Assembly: GCF_050286925.1 (NCBI RefSeq)
Contig: NZ_JBFWFX010000002.1
Coordinates: forward strand, 124,001-188,000
DNA length: 64,000 nucleotides
DNA from: Caloranaerobacter sp050286925
GTDB lineage: Bacteria; Bacillota; Clostridia; Tissierellales; Thermohalobacteraceae
Direction of reading: 5' to 3'
In this document: in pieces, positions 1 to 8,734 of the stretch
Numbering within the stretch: the first letter of the stretch is position 1
Layout of the letters: each line of letters opens with the position of its first letter
Program-made: the position numbers and the translations under genes
The notes under the pieces: generated by a model
The model's input: only the letters and a program-made list of their open reading frames with translations
The model's database searches: none
Told to the model about the DNA's origin: nothing

Positions 1-1934
1 TTCAAAATATGTATGATGAACTGTCTATGAAAAAAATAGAAGTAGAAAGTCAATTGGAAACTTTAGACAAGCAGTTAAAAACAATAGATTTTAGAGAACT
101 AAACTTGATATTAGAAAAATTTAATCTGCCATGTGTTAAAAGTGAAGAGATTAAAAACATATTTATAGAGCTATTCGATGAAATGGAAGCTGTAATTTAC
201 TATGAAGATGATATGCTTTTAAATATTGAAGAGTATTTCAAATTGAAGTATTTTTATTCAATTCTAATATATAGCGATAAATTTTCTGTTATATTTGATA
301 AGAAAAGAGAAAAAAGCAAAGAGATAAAAATAGAAAAGCTAGAAGAATTTATTGAAAAACTTCCTAAATGTAAGAATATTATTAATGATAAGAGAAATGA
401 AGCAAGAATTAATGTTGAAAGTAAAATAGAAAATTTAAATAAAAAAATATTCACATTGACTTTACCAACGGGTATGGGAAAGACACTAAATAGTTTAAAT
501 TTTGCACTAAAATTGCGAGAAAAATTATATAAAGAAGAAGGTGTATACTATAATGTTATTTACACTTTTCCGTTTACAAGTATCATTGATCAGACCTATG
601 AAATATTTCAAAAAATATTTGGTAATAGAACATCAGATGTGTTGAAACATCATTATTTATCAAAAGTAGAGTATAAAGATGATGAAGATTACTTTGAAAC
701 AGAAAAGAGTAAGTTTTTAATAGAGACATGGGATTCTAAAATTGTTGTAACGACTTTTGTAAAACTACTTCAATGTATATTTTCTAATAAGAATAGTGAA
801 TTATTGAAATTTAATAAACTTGCAAATTGCATAGTTATACTTGATGAAGTTCAGAACATACCTTACAAATATTGGAAATTAATTAGGCAGAGTTTTGAAG
901 TATTATCAGATGTATTAAATACATATTTTATTTTAATGACAGCTACTCAGCCATTGATATTTAAAGGTGAGGTCGAGCTTGTAGAAAATACTAAGGAATA
1001 TTTTAAAATCTTTAAAAGAACAAAATTAAACATAGATTTAAAAGAAAGGAGTATTGATGAGTTTATTGATGAAATAAAGCCAATTATAGAAAAAGCAAAT
1101 AAAATAATGATAGTTTTAAATACTGTTAAGTCAGCACAAGAAGTTTATAAACAAATCAAAAATATTGCAGATAAAAAGGTTATTTTTCTGTCGGCATCAG
1201 TAATACCAAAAGATAGGAAGGAGAGAATTTTGGAAATAAAGAAATTAGATAAATACATTTTAGTGTCTACACAAGTAGTCGAAGCAGGAGTCGATATTGA
1301 TAATGATGTTGTTATTAGGGATATAGGTCCTTGGGACAGTATAGTGCAGTGTGCTGGGAGATGTAATAGAAATAATGAAAGAGATATAGGGGATGTTTAT
1401 ATTTATAAGTTGAAAGGAGAAAAAAGTGTATTTGCCAATATAGTTTATGGAAGGTTTTTAATTAGTAAGACGGAAAAAATATTGAAAAATAATTCTCATA
1501 TATTCGAACATGACTTTTTTGACTATTCAAAATATTATTTTGAAGAAATAAATAAAGATAAGAGTGATGATTATTCTAATAGAATTATAGAAGATATTAA
1601 TCAACTTAACTTCAATGAAGTTAATAATCAGTTTAAATTGATTGAAAATAACAGTTTATACATAATGCCTGTATTTATTGAAAAAGATGAAGAGGCTACT
1701 TATATATGGACAAAATATGAGGAATTATTTGACATAAAAGATAGATTTGAAAGGATGAATAAATTTTTAGAGATTAAAGAGAAATTTCTTTCTTATGTAA
1801 TTAATATCAATATCAAAGATTTTCCATTTGTGAGAGATAGATTTTATGGGAAAATACCGATTGAAAATCTAGATTATTATTATTCTGATGAATATGGATT
1901 TATTACAGATAATGACCAAACGATGTTCTTCTAG
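1..1934 (+). CDS. cas3: Cas3 helicase, type I-B, 5' end outside window (partial)
   Basis: CRISPR interference helicase that unwinds and degrades Cascade-bound DNA. The reading frame is already open at position 3, and the first in-window ATG (9) is probably internal. Visible are a Walker A motif LPTGMGKT about 150 codons from the left edge, the superfamily 2 box LDEVQ with the following WKLIR, the motif MTATQP, and the C-terminal helicase motifs STQVVEAGVDID and QCAGRCNRN. The HD nuclease domain should precede residue 1 and is off-window; the complete Cas3 at 27438 has about 120 more residues before Walker A. The two Cas3 proteins are clearly homologous but diverged, so this is a different I-B lineage and not a recent copy. 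The stop is immediately followed by a cas1 stub, which suggests that cas4 and most of cas1 were lost. Confidence 0.9.
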   Translation, partial: QNMYDELSMKKIEVESQLETLDKQLKTIDFRELNLILEKFNLPCVKSEEIKNIFIELFDEMEAVIYYEDDMLLNIEEYFKLKYFYSILIYSDKFSVIFDKKREKSKEIKIEKLEEFIEKLPKCKNIINDKRNEARINVESKIENLNKKIFTLTLPTGMGKTLNSLNFALKLREKLYKEEGVYYNVIYTFPFTSIIDQTYEIFQKIFGNRTSDVLKHHYLSKVEYKDDEDYFETEKSKFLIETWDSKIVVTTFVKLLQCIFSNKNSELLKFNKLANCIVILDEVQNIPYKYWKLIRQSFEVLSDVLNTYFILMTATQPLIFKGEVELVENTKEYFKIFKRTKLNIDLKERSIDEFIDEIKPIIEKANKIMIVLNTVKSAQEVYKQIKNIADKKVIFLSASVIPKDRKERILEIKKLDKYILVSTQVVEAGVDIDNDVVIRDIGPWDSIVQCAGRCNRNNERDIGDVYIYKLKGEKSVFANIVYGRFLISKTEKILKNNSHIFEHDFFDYSKYYFEEINKDKSDDYSNRIIEDINQLNFNEVNNQFKLIENNSLYIMPVFIEKDEEATYIWTKYEELFDIKDRFERMNKFLEIKEKFLSYVININIKDFPFVRDRFYGKIPIENLDYYYSDEYGFITDNDQTMFF

Positions 1935-1935
1935 T

Positions 1936-2085
1936 TTTATTCATAAAAGGTTAAAAACGACAATAAATCATAGGCAATTAGGAAGAAAAGTATCATATAG
2001 AAGACTTGTGCGAATGGAATTATATAAGCTTGAAAAACATTTAATAGGTGAGAGTGAATTTGAGCCTTATATATCAAGATGGTAA
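1936..2085 (+). pseudogene. cas1: cas1 3'-terminal fragment
   Basis: About 50 codons encoding the last residues of Cas1 (including TTINHRQLGRKVSYRR and ending EPYISRW). They match the end of the intact cas1 at 31174-31318 with only a handful of base differences. The fragment begins right after the cas3 stop, in another frame and without its own start. It therefore marks a recombination junction: the homologous block starts here and continues through the leader, array and cas2. It is not expected to make a functional protein. Confidence 0.88.
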
Positions 2086-2086
2086 T

Positions 2087-2135
2087 GTCGTCGACCCCCA
2101 GTAGTGCAAAAACCCCTGGGGATCGACGACTTTTT
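2087..2135 (+). terminator. 44-nt conserved hairpin plus T-run before leader A
   Basis: Inverted repeat with arms beginning GTCGTCGAC and ending TCGACGAC around a conserved TGCAAAAAC loop, followed by TTTTT. The form is that of a Rho-independent terminator closing the cas operon. The same 44-nt element stands before each of the seven arrays in this window. Confidence 0.75.
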
Positions 2136-2223
2136 GTTTTTTGCAAAAAATGTGTAAATTTCAATGTATAGAAGGGTGAAACCCTAGCATATTAGTAGGA
2201 ATTAACGCAAAAAAAATCAATAA

Positions 2224-2252
2224 TTGACAAAATTTTTTAAATATAGTAATAT
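2224..2252 (+). promoter_or_regulatory. Leader A promoter for pre-crRNA
   Basis: TTGACA, a 17-bp spacer and TAATAT, ending 15 bp before the first repeat. Transcription would start a few bases upstream of repeat 1. The same promoter is present in leaders B, D, E, F and G. Confidence 0.75.
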
Positions 2253-2267
2253 CAATATAAGTGATGG

Positions 2268-2769
2268 GTTTATAGACTACCTATAAGGAATTGAAACAAT
2301 TTCTCCACTTCCATCCATTACAACGGCTCCTACAGTTTATAGACTACCTATAAGGAATTGAAACTTTCTTCTTTGTTTAATCCCCCTTTCGTTTTTTCAA
2401 GTTTATAGACTACCTATAAGGAATTGAAACTGATGTTTAATAACTGCTTCAGCCCCTTCAATGTATTGTGTTTATAGACTACCTATAAGGAATTGAAACC
2501 TTTTCTATCCTCTATCGCTGTAGTTTTGAGATAGTAGGGTTTATAGACTACCTATAAGGAATTGAAACAGAATACCTGAAAAATTAATTTGTCTAAAAAT
2601 CAAGCGTTTATAGCTTACCTATAAGGAATTGAAACCGAATAAAAGCATCCCTCATTTTCTTTTTATCATGCTTGTTTATAGCTTACCTATGAGGAATTGA
2701 AACACAGCTTTTAATAAATCTACATCATTTTCTTTTCGAGTTTTTAGCGTACCTATAAGGGATTGAAAT
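2268..2769 (+). CRISPR. CRISPR array A, 8 repeats, 7 spacers
   Basis: 30-nt repeats starting GTTTATAGACTACC and ending GGAATTGAAAC, with spacers of 36-39 nt. Repeats begin at 2268, 2335, 2401, 2470, 2539, 2606, 2674 and 2740. The first five are identical. Repeats 6 and 7 change the centre to GCTTACC, and the last (GTTTTTAGCG..., ending GATTGAAAT) is degenerate, so the leader is on the left and transcription is rightward. The repeat type is the one shared with arrays B, D, E, F and G. Confidence 0.97.
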
Positions 2770-2847
2770 ATAGAAAAGAATAAAATAACGGATAAAGCCC
2801 AACTAACGAATGCTTATTTATCAGCAGGATTGGATTAAAATTTTAAG

Positions 2848-2875
2848 TTGACAAATTATAGAATGTTTATATGAT
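2848..2875 (+). promoter_or_regulatory. Probable cas2 promoter
   Basis: TTGACA, 16-bp spacer, TATGAT, located 72 bp upstream of the cas2 ATG and downstream of array A. In the duplicate copy at about 31815 the -35 has become TTTACA, in front of a broken cas2. Confidence 0.5.
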
Positions 2876-2947
2876 TGGAATTGTATAAGCTTGATTAGTA
2901 TTTTTAATATATGAGAGCCGTATATCAAAAAGGTAGAGGGTGTAAAA

Positions 2948-3211
2948 ATGTTTGTTATACTTGTGTATGATGTAGAACAGAAAAGAGTTGCTAAAGTTCT
3001 TAAAACATGTAGAAAATATCTTTATTGGGTACAAAATTCAGTTTTAGAAGGAGAAATAACAGAAGCAAATTTAATAAAATTAAAAACTGAACTTAAAAGG
3101 ATAATAAAAGAAGATAAAGATTCTGTTATAATATATAGATTTAGAACTACTAAATATTCTGCTATTGAAACATTAGGTGTTAAAAAAGGTGGAGAAGAAA
3201 ATATATTATAA
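2948..3211 (+). CDS. cas2: Cas2, intact
   Basis: 87-residue Cas2, the dimeric core that bridges two Cas1 dimers in the spacer integrase. It starts with the ferredoxin-like strand MFVILVYDVEQKRV containing the conserved Asp of the family, and ends with SVIIYRFRTTKYSAIETLGV. The start is ATG with GAGGGTG upstream. It sits between arrays A and B rather than beside cas1. It is the only full-length cas2 in the window: the copy at 31883 carries a deletion and the one at 4024 is a 3' stub of another lineage. It therefore probably pairs with the Cas1 encoded at 30326. Confidence 0.93.
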   Translation: MFVILVYDVEQKRVAKVLKTCRKYLYWVQNSVLEGEITEANLIKLKTELKRIIKEDKDSVIIYRFRTTKYSAIETLGVKKGGEENIL

Positions 3212-3281
3212 ATAAAGTGAAAAGATACTTAAGATAAAATATGAGAGTTGGAAGTTATATACAGATAATATTATTTAAAAT

Positions 3282-3330
3282 GTCGTCGACCCCCAGTAGT
3301 GCAAAAACCCCTGGGGATCGACGACTTTTT
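3282..3330 (+). terminator. 44-nt conserved hairpin plus T-run before leader B
   Basis: Same element as at 2087, identical in arms and loop, followed by TTTTT. It lies 70 bp after the cas2 stop and 135 bp before repeat 1 of array B. Confidence 0.75.
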
Positions 3331-3416
3331 GTTTTTTGCAAAAATGTGTAAATTTCAATATATAGAAGGGTAAAAACCTAGCATATTAGTAGGAATTAAC
3401 GCAAAAAAATCAATAA

Positions 3417-3445
3417 TTGACAAAATTTTTTAAATATAGTAATAT
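3417..3445 (+). promoter_or_regulatory. Leader B promoter for pre-crRNA
   Basis: TTGACA, 17-bp spacer, TAATAT, 15 bp before the first repeat of array B, as in leader A. Confidence 0.75.
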
Positions 3446-3460
3446 CAATATAAGTGATGG

Positions 3461-3968
3461 GTTTATAGTTTACCTATGAGGAATTGAAACCACACATATA
3501 TAATCATCCAAATTATGAAGGGAAATATGTTTATAGTTTACCTATGAGGAATTGAAACTTTTTTTAAGATGGTAGGGAGCTTTTGAAGGTTGAACTGTTT
3601 ATAGTTTACCTATGAGGAATTGAAACCTAATAAATCTTTCATTCCTTGTGATTCTACTTGAAAGTTTATAGTGTACCTATGAGGAATTGAAACTAGCATA
3701 ATGTAAAACCGTTTCTTTTTTTTCTGCCACAAGTTTATAGACTATCTATGAGGAATTGAAACATCAGTTTTTGATACCGCAATAGGTGCTGATTTTGGAC
3801 ATGTTTATAGTGTACTTATGAGGAATTGAAACCAGATTAATAAACCTTCTCCTCTTTTGCAACTTTTAAGAGTTTATAGTGTACCTATAAGGAATTGAAA
3901 CCTGCAATGATAACAGGTTGCCTTTTCTTTTGCTGCCTGTTTATAGACTACCTATAAGGAATTAAAAT
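3461..3968 (+). CRISPR. CRISPR array B, 8 repeats, 7 spacers
   Basis: 30-nt repeats beginning GTTTATAGTTTACC and ending GAGGAATTGAAAC at 3461, 3529, 3597, 3664, 3733, 3803, 3872 and 3939. The centre varies (GTTTACC, GTGTACC, GACTATC, GTGTACTT), and the last repeat ends GGAATTAAAAT. Spacers are 37-40 nt. Decay at the right end places the leader on the left. Confidence 0.97.
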
Positions 3969-4023
3969 TAACTATTTTTAACAGTCTGGGACATTGTCAT
4001 TTACGTGTTTATGTGGTATATAG

Positions 4024-4155
4024 GAGAGAAACGAATTAAAAAGTCTTACTGATCAAGAAGAAGATTCTATAATATTTTTTATTGCTAGAAGTGATAAATG
4101 GATTAAAAAAGAAATAATGGGTGTAGAAAAAAATTCAACAGATAATTTTATTTAA
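4024..4155 (+). pseudogene. cas2: 3' fragment of a second cas2 lineage
   Basis: 43 open codons after a TAG, translating to a Cas2-like C-terminus (DSIIFFIARSDKWIKKEIMG, then VEKNSTDNFI). The strand DSIIFFIARSDKW aligns with DSVIIYRFRTTKYS of the Cas2 at 2948 but differs clearly in sequence, so it is not part of the recent duplication. No start codon or N-terminal half is present. It directly precedes cas6 at 4179, suggesting that a different adaptation module once stood here. Confidence 0.7.
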
Positions 4156-4178
4156 TAATGTAAATATGGGGGTTATTC

Positions 4179-4934
4179 ATGAGGTTAGAAATAGAATTTA
4201 TTATTAATAAAACCAAAAAAATCAATTTTAATTATAACTATTATATTACATCAGCAATTTATAATCTTATATCTGAACATAATAAGGATTTTTCTGAAAT
4301 GCTTCACAATGAAGGATATAAAATAGGTAACAAAAGATTTAAATTATTTGTATATTCAAGGCTTATGCCACAAAAGTTTACTATAGATGGTAGTAATATG
4401 ATTATAGAAAAAGGAATTACAAGATTGTATGTAAATTCTCCGATAAAAGAGTTTATTAATAGTTTAGGGAATTCACTTATTAAAAGAGGGAGCATGAAAA
4501 TAGGAAAGGAAGAATTTCAGATTAACAATATTTATCTAAAAGATAGTGTTAAATTTAATCATGAAACTAAGTTTATTACATTATCACCAATCGTTGTAAC
4601 AACCGGTGAAGAAAGAAATGGGGGAATTAGGTCAAGAACAGTACATATAACAGAAGATAAATTTATTGAAAATATCAAGAATAATTTAATAAAGAAATAT
4701 TTTTTAGTCTATGGTAAATTACCTGATAATATGAGTATTGATATAAAGTTTAATGAGGAATATATAAAAAATAACAGAAGAGGACATCTAATTAATTTCA
4801 AAGGCATATCGATAAAAGGTTATATTGCTCCTTTTGTGATGAGGTGCTCAGATGATATTAAGAAGGTTGCTGTTGATTGTGGAATAGGAGAAAATAATAG
4901 TATAGGAATGGGTTATATAATGGAGAAAAAATAG
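4179..4934 (+). CDS. cas6: Cas6 pre-crRNA endoribonuclease (intact)
   Basis: 251-residue RAMP-fold endonuclease that cuts CRISPR transcripts within the repeat. It shows the N-terminal MLHNEGYKIGNKRFKLFVYS segment (the His is a candidate for the general base seen in many Cas6 proteins) and a C-terminal glycine-rich loop CGIGENNSIGMGYI, the family hallmark. ATG start, upstream GGGGGT. It is transcribed away from a cas2 stub and towards array C. The I-B operon's own cas6 (23104) carries a nonsense codon, so this gene may supply that activity. Confidence 0.9.
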   Translation: MRLEIEFIINKTKKINFNYNYYITSAIYNLISEHNKDFSEMLHNEGYKIGNKRFKLFVYSRLMPQKFTIDGSNMIIEKGITRLYVNSPIKEFINSLGNSLIKRGSMKIGKEEFQINNIYLKDSVKFNHETKFITLSPIVVTTGEERNGGIRSRTVHITEDKFIENIKNNLIKKYFLVYGKLPDNMSIDIKFNEEYIKNNRRGHLINFKGISIKGYIAPFVMRCSDDIKKVAVDCGIGENNSIGMGYIMEKK

Positions 4935-4978
4935 TTTGTCGACCCTCGGTGATGCAAAAACACCTGAGGGTCGACAAA
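4935..4978 (+). terminator. 44-nt hairpin before leader C, variant with compensated arms
   Basis: Arms TTTGTCGACCCTC and GAGGGTCGACAAA around the same TGCAAAAAC loop. The outer bases differ from the other six copies on both arms in a compensating way. It starts at the cas6 stop codon. There is no clean T-run (ATAAAAAAG follows), so its job may not be only termination. Confidence 0.65.
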
Positions 4979-4989
4979 TAAAAAAGTAC

Positions 4990-5018
4990 TTCAAACTCGC
5001 ATAACTTCATGTTATAAT
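4990..5018 (+). promoter_or_regulatory. Possible leader C promoter
   Basis: TTCAAA, 17-bp spacer, TATAAT, ending 59 bp before the first C-type repeat. This leader is shorter than and unrelated to the other six, except for the 44-nt hairpin. Confidence 0.4.
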
Positions 5019-5077
5019 ATTTATAAAATTGAAAGGTTAATTATGGTAAGTCTTTATTTTTAGCGATTTTTAATGGG

Positions 5078-5441
5078 GTTTTAATCGTACCAGTATGGAA
5101 TTGAAATAATGGAACTGAATGGTATCTACTAGAATTAAATGAAGTTTTAATCGTACCAGTATGGAATTGAAATTCTGGTAGTGTGATGTATTCTACGCTT
5201 TCTTTGTATGGGTTTTAATCGTACCAGTATGGAATTGAAATGTTTTCGTCAACTATCATAAATCTGATAGTTTTTATGGTTTTAATCGTACCAGTATGGA
5301 ATTGAAATTTTAAATATACATCTTTTTTAAACTGTAAATATGGATGTTTTAATCGTACCAGTATGGAATTGAAATTTTTCATCTGCTACATCACACATAT
5401 TACTTAACATAGTTTTAATCGTACCAGTATGGAATTGGAAT
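5078..5441 (+). CRISPR. CRISPR array C, 6 repeats, 5 spacers, distinct repeat
   Basis: 30-nt repeats starting GTTTTAATCGTACC and ending GGAATTGAAAT, at 5078, 5144, 5212, 5279, 5346 and 5412. The last is changed to GGAATTGGAAT. The 3' half resembles the other arrays but the 5' half differs. A decayed seventh repeat of this type lies at 6370, beyond a 928-bp phage-like segment. Confidence 0.96.
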
Positions 5442-5479
5442 TTTTGTCAGCACTACTCTAAAACTGAACTGGTGTACGG

Positions 5480-5812
5480 TTACGAAGTCAACAGTACATC
5501 TAGTACAACGAAATACAACAGAAATCTCACAATTTTGACTTGAGGGATGCTATTCAGGTATATAATGCATGAACAGAATAATATAAAGTATTTCCTCTTA
5601 AAGTTGCAGTTAGATGTATACCTAAAAAAACAGAACTCGACAAACTAGATGTAAGTGCGACATCTGATGCATCAAATGAGTTTGAAGTAACTTATATTAA
5701 GATATCATTAGATGGCAATGAAATATTAGAGATTGATAAGTACAATTACATTTGTAAGATAAATGGAAAAGATTATTTAAAAGATATCAGGCAAGTTCTT
5801 GGTCTTGCTTAA
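5480..5812 (+). pseudogene. P2-like phage major tail tube protein fragment (FII family)
   Basis: The translation contains DLRDAIQVYNA, then VAVRCIPKKTELDKL, FEVTYIKISLDGNEILEIDK and NGKDYLKDIRQVLGLA, ending at TAA 5810-5812. This order and wording match my memory of the C-terminal half of the contractile-phage tail tube family. The N-terminal half is missing, and two in-frame stops (TGA, TAA, around 5570-5582) interrupt it, so it is dead. It lies between the last array C repeat and a decayed repeat at 6370. Confidence 0.75.
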
Positions 5813-5817
5813 AATTT

Positions 5818-5856
5818 TAAAGACCCGCTATTTTTATTTATATATGCGGGTCTTTA
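5818..5856. terminator. Bidirectional terminator
   Basis: TAAAGACCCGC pairs with GCGGGTCTTTA across a 17-nt AT-rich loop, with A-runs and T-runs on both sides. It separates the tail tube fragment from the leftward small membrane gene. Confidence 0.75.
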
Positions 5857-5859
5857 ATT

Positions 5860-6162
5860 TTAATCATCTTTACCGAAAAATTTACGTCCTAGCCAAATAC
5901 CAGTAAGGAAAGAGAATAAGGAAGAACCACGGTTTTATAGGTAGTATTCTTTTTTTGATGGCTTATCATCATTAAAAGTTAAAAGAGGTCCCATGTATAC
6001 AAGAAAAACTAAAACACCAAGGATAAAACCTAGCCAATATCCTATTTTCCCTAATAGAACTTCACCAATGTAGCCAGCAATTATTCCAGGTATGATTGAT
6101 AAAGATAAGGTTAACCCCCATAAAAATATCTTTACTAAGTAATATAAAATGTTATCAAACAT
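5860..6162 (-). pseudogene. Small membrane protein, unknown, with one internal stop
   Basis: From ATG 6160-6162 leftward, 75 codons encode two hydrophobic segments (KIFLWGLTLSLSIIPGIIAG and GYWLGFILGVLVFLVYMGPL). After a TAA at 5935-5937 the same frame stays open for 24 more codons (NRGSSLFSFLTGIWLGRKFF, then GKDD) to a second stop at 5860. This may be one gene with a nonsense mutation, or a 75-residue protein followed by chance sequence. It is antisense to the flanking phage tail genes, so it may be a phage accessory gene or a later insertion. Function unknown. Confidence 0.45.
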
Positions 6163-6223
6163 AAATAATCACCTACCAATATTTAAATTACAATTAAATT
6201 ATATCATGGGAAGAAGTGGAATT

Positions 6224-6355
6224 ATGCAAAAAATAGTTTTGAGTAATACATATTCTTCTGAAGGAAAAGAGTACAAAGAATTAACCTTGGATTTAGACTC
6301 TATAATTGGTATGGATGTTATCAATGCAGGAAAAAACGAAAACTTTGGGAGATAG
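6224..6355 (+). pseudogene. Phage tail assembly chaperone-like fragment
   Basis: The ATG at 6224 opens 43 codons (MQKIVLSNTYSSEGKEYKEL and then TLDLDSIIGMDVINAGK). This resembles the N-terminus of the small tail assembly protein that follows the tail tube gene in P2-like phages. It ends prematurely, 14 bp before a decayed CRISPR repeat. It supports the tail tube call next door; taken alone the identification is weak. Confidence 0.5.
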
Positions 6356-6369
6356 TTTACCTGTTCCTT

Positions 6370-6399
6370 GTTTTAATCGTATTAGCATGGGATTAAAAT
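6370..6399 (+). repeat. Isolated degenerate array C-type repeat
   Basis: GTTTTAATCGTATTAGCATG followed by GGATTAAAAT, which matches the C-type repeat at most positions. It is separated from array C by 928 bp of phage-like sequence. It may be the decayed distal end of array C. Confidence 0.75.
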
Positions 6400-6890
6400 A
6401 GATTTGGCATAATTATTCTAATTTTTGGAAATTATCTTTTTATTATACTTGTTTAAAATTTAAATATCTTTTATTATTTTTTTGATTTTTCAAATATTTT
6501 TAATCTAATAAGTTAATAATGTAAAAAATAAATTAAAAAAGACAAAATACGACAAAATATTTAAGATATATTTGTTATTCTTAAAATATAAACAATGATT
6601 TTAATGGGGGTGATAAATAAATTGAAACAAAACGTTTTATAACGCATATAAAAATAAGTTATTTTTAAATTTATAGATTTTATTTTTATTAGAACAAAAT
6701 CTTCGATTTAAATAAATTAAGATAGATTTTGTTGAAATTCATAAACGGAAATTATATTTGAATTTATCCACAATTTAAAGTAGTCTATAACGACTCTGGC
6801 ATGTAAACATGCCAGATAAAGTTTCAATAAAATCAACATTAATTTTTTAAAATATGGGATTTTATTATAATTTCCTATGGATTATAAAAA
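6400..6890. other. AT-rich gene-free stretch with a perfect palindrome
   Basis: No convincing coding sequence is seen. A perfect 8-bp inverted repeat CTGGCATG-TAAA-CATGCCAG lies at 6796-6815 without a T-run, so it may be a protein-binding site or the loop of a short RNA. The rest is low-complexity AT sequence upstream of the truncated cas10. Confidence 0.4.
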
Positions 6891-7793
6891 ATGCAAATTA
6901 CAGATAGGGAAGTGAATAAGTTGAATGCTGAAAAGCTCTCTATAATAAGTATGCTATTTATAGTTGATTCATACTTAAGAGTTATAAATGAGAAATTGAG
7001 CCAACAATTTACACAAGCCGTTAAGCTCAGTCAATTGAAAGAAAATGAACTATTTAATGAAGAATTATGTAAAAAAGCGTTTGAATTGGCTTTTAAACAG
7101 CAAAGAAGTACAGGTAGTGGTGAAAATGTATTTAGTTTAAAATCTATTTTTAATGAATTGCTTGGGAATTCGCCAGAAAAAGTTAAATTTTTAAAATTAA
7201 ATCTACTTCAATGTAATATATCAGAACTATATCCTTGTGAGAAATCGATACATAGTAAAGAAGAACTTATAAACTATTTTGAGTATTTTATTGAAGAGAT
7301 TAAGCAAGTAAACCAGTTAGATCAAATTTATTATATAATTCTTAAATATTTTTATAACCTGCCAGTATTAAATAATGGAGATTGCGATATTTCTGTATTT
7401 GATATTGCTAAATTAACTGCTGCTATAAATGTGTGTTTAGTAAATGATAATAATTTTATGTTTATTAAAGGAGACATGTCTGGTATACAAGATTTTATTT
7501 TTAATGTATCAAGTAAAGGAGCTTCTAAGAGTTTAAAGGGGCATTCGGTATATATTTCTTTACTCTCAGATATTATTGTTAAGTATATTATTAGACAACT
7601 TAAATTATCCAATTGTAATATTATATACAATGGTGGAGGTAATTTTTACCTTCTGGCGCCGGCTAGTAAAAAATCTGAATTTGAAAATTTGAGGAAAGAT
7701 ATATTAAAGAAGTTATTGAAAGTGTTAAGCAGCACTCTATTTCACTCTAAAACATCCCAAAAACATCAAATTATTTCATTTTATAAGCATTAG
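6891..7793 (+). pseudogene. csm1: Cas10/Csm1 N-terminal remnant
   Basis: 300 codons resembling the first part of type III-A Cas10 (Csm1): FIKGDMSGIQDFIFNVSSKG, KSLKGHSVYISLLSDII and the first palm motif IIYNGGGNFYLLAP. Family members are usually 750-850 residues. Here the zinc finger, second palm and GGDD motif are missing, and no canonical HD is visible at the start. The reading frame ends at the left border of the mobile element (7794). No csm2-csm5 follow, so the complex is lost and the fragment is presumably inert. Confidence 0.8.
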
Positions 7794-7938
7794 TCAGATT
7801 AAATAATCTGACTAAAAAAATGTAAGATTATTTAATCTGACTTAATGAAAAAAACTAAAAAATTGTCAATAATAAGATAAAGGGAAAGCCCATATCACTA
7901 AGCTTTCCCTAAATCCATATAGAAAGGTATTCTGTTAT

Positions 7939-8511
7939 ATGATAAGTATAACCAGATTTCTAAAAAGTATAACTGAATACGAAAAATTAGGGAAAGCAAA
8001 TATATTTCCTACTCAATATGGATGTAAAAACTGTGGTTATATTGGTAAATTGCATCGTCATGGTTTTTATTCTCGCAATGTTATTACTCAATATACTGCA
8101 TATCAAATCTTCATTCTTAGGGTAAAATATCCTTCTTGTAATAAAACTTATTCTCTTTTGCCTAGTTTCTTAATCCCATATTATCAATATTCTTTTGATT
8201 TTATTTTTTTATGTCTTTATTATATCTATATTAAAAAACACTCTTATCTTAAGATTGTAAGTATATTTAAACAGTTAAATCCTAAAACTTCGTTTAGCAT
8301 TTCAAATATTCGTTTTTACAAGAAGTGTATGAATAGTGTAAATTCCATTACTAATTCTTTTTTTGTTAATTTTAATGACTTATATTATAACATGAACAAT
8401 CCTTCTATTGAATCTGTTGTAAAAAAAATTAAGCTTTTTATCGAAAAAGAAAGTGATTTTAATTTCTTATATTTTGATAATATGCCTAGATATTTCTTTG
8501 CTAAAACTTGA
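7939..8511 (+). CDS. Transposon-associated zinc-ribbon protein (DUF6431-like)
   Basis: 190 residues. An N-terminal zinc-binding pattern CKNCGYIGKLHRHGFYSR is followed by the motif VKYPSCNKTYSLLPSFLIPY and a helical C-terminal half. From memory, proteins like this (DUF6431) accompany DDE transposase plus ExeA ATPase pairs in Clostridia. The role is unknown; DNA end binding is plausible. It is the first gene of the element and is apparently intact, with 223 bp of T-rich DNA before the transposase. Confidence 0.55.
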   Translation: MISITRFLKSITEYEKLGKANIFPTQYGCKNCGYIGKLHRHGFYSRNVITQYTAYQIFILRVKYPSCNKTYSLLPSFLIPYYQYSFDFIFLCLYYIYIKKHSYLKIVSIFKQLNPKTSFSISNIRFYKKCMNSVNSITNSFFVNFNDLYYNMNNPSIESVVKKIKLFIEKESDFNFLYFDNMPRYFFAKT

Positions 8512-8734
8512 TATTTATCTGATTTTATGGGTGAAGTGTGTCCTTTTTTAGTTTTTTGCTTATATTTTAAGAATTTTTTTGTTTTTTTCTGTTTTATTCA
8601 CTTTATTTTAGGCTTTTATTTTTACTAATACTTTTGTTTTTAGCTCAATTTTTCATCCCACATAACTTTTTAAGGCTGAAAACCTCTTATACTACAAATA
8701 ATTAATATTAAATTGAAGAAAAGGAGGTTTTTGT

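Noticed and set aside
1937..2164. Leftward ORFs across the 44-nt hairpin and leader (also at 31098 and 40909)
   Set aside because: They are antisense to cas1 or the leader, have no ribosome sites, and recur only because the leader is duplicated.
6619..6635. AAATTGAAAC near 6622 as a further CRISPR repeat
   Set aside because: Only the last nine bases agree and there is no 5' half; chance match in AT-rich DNA.
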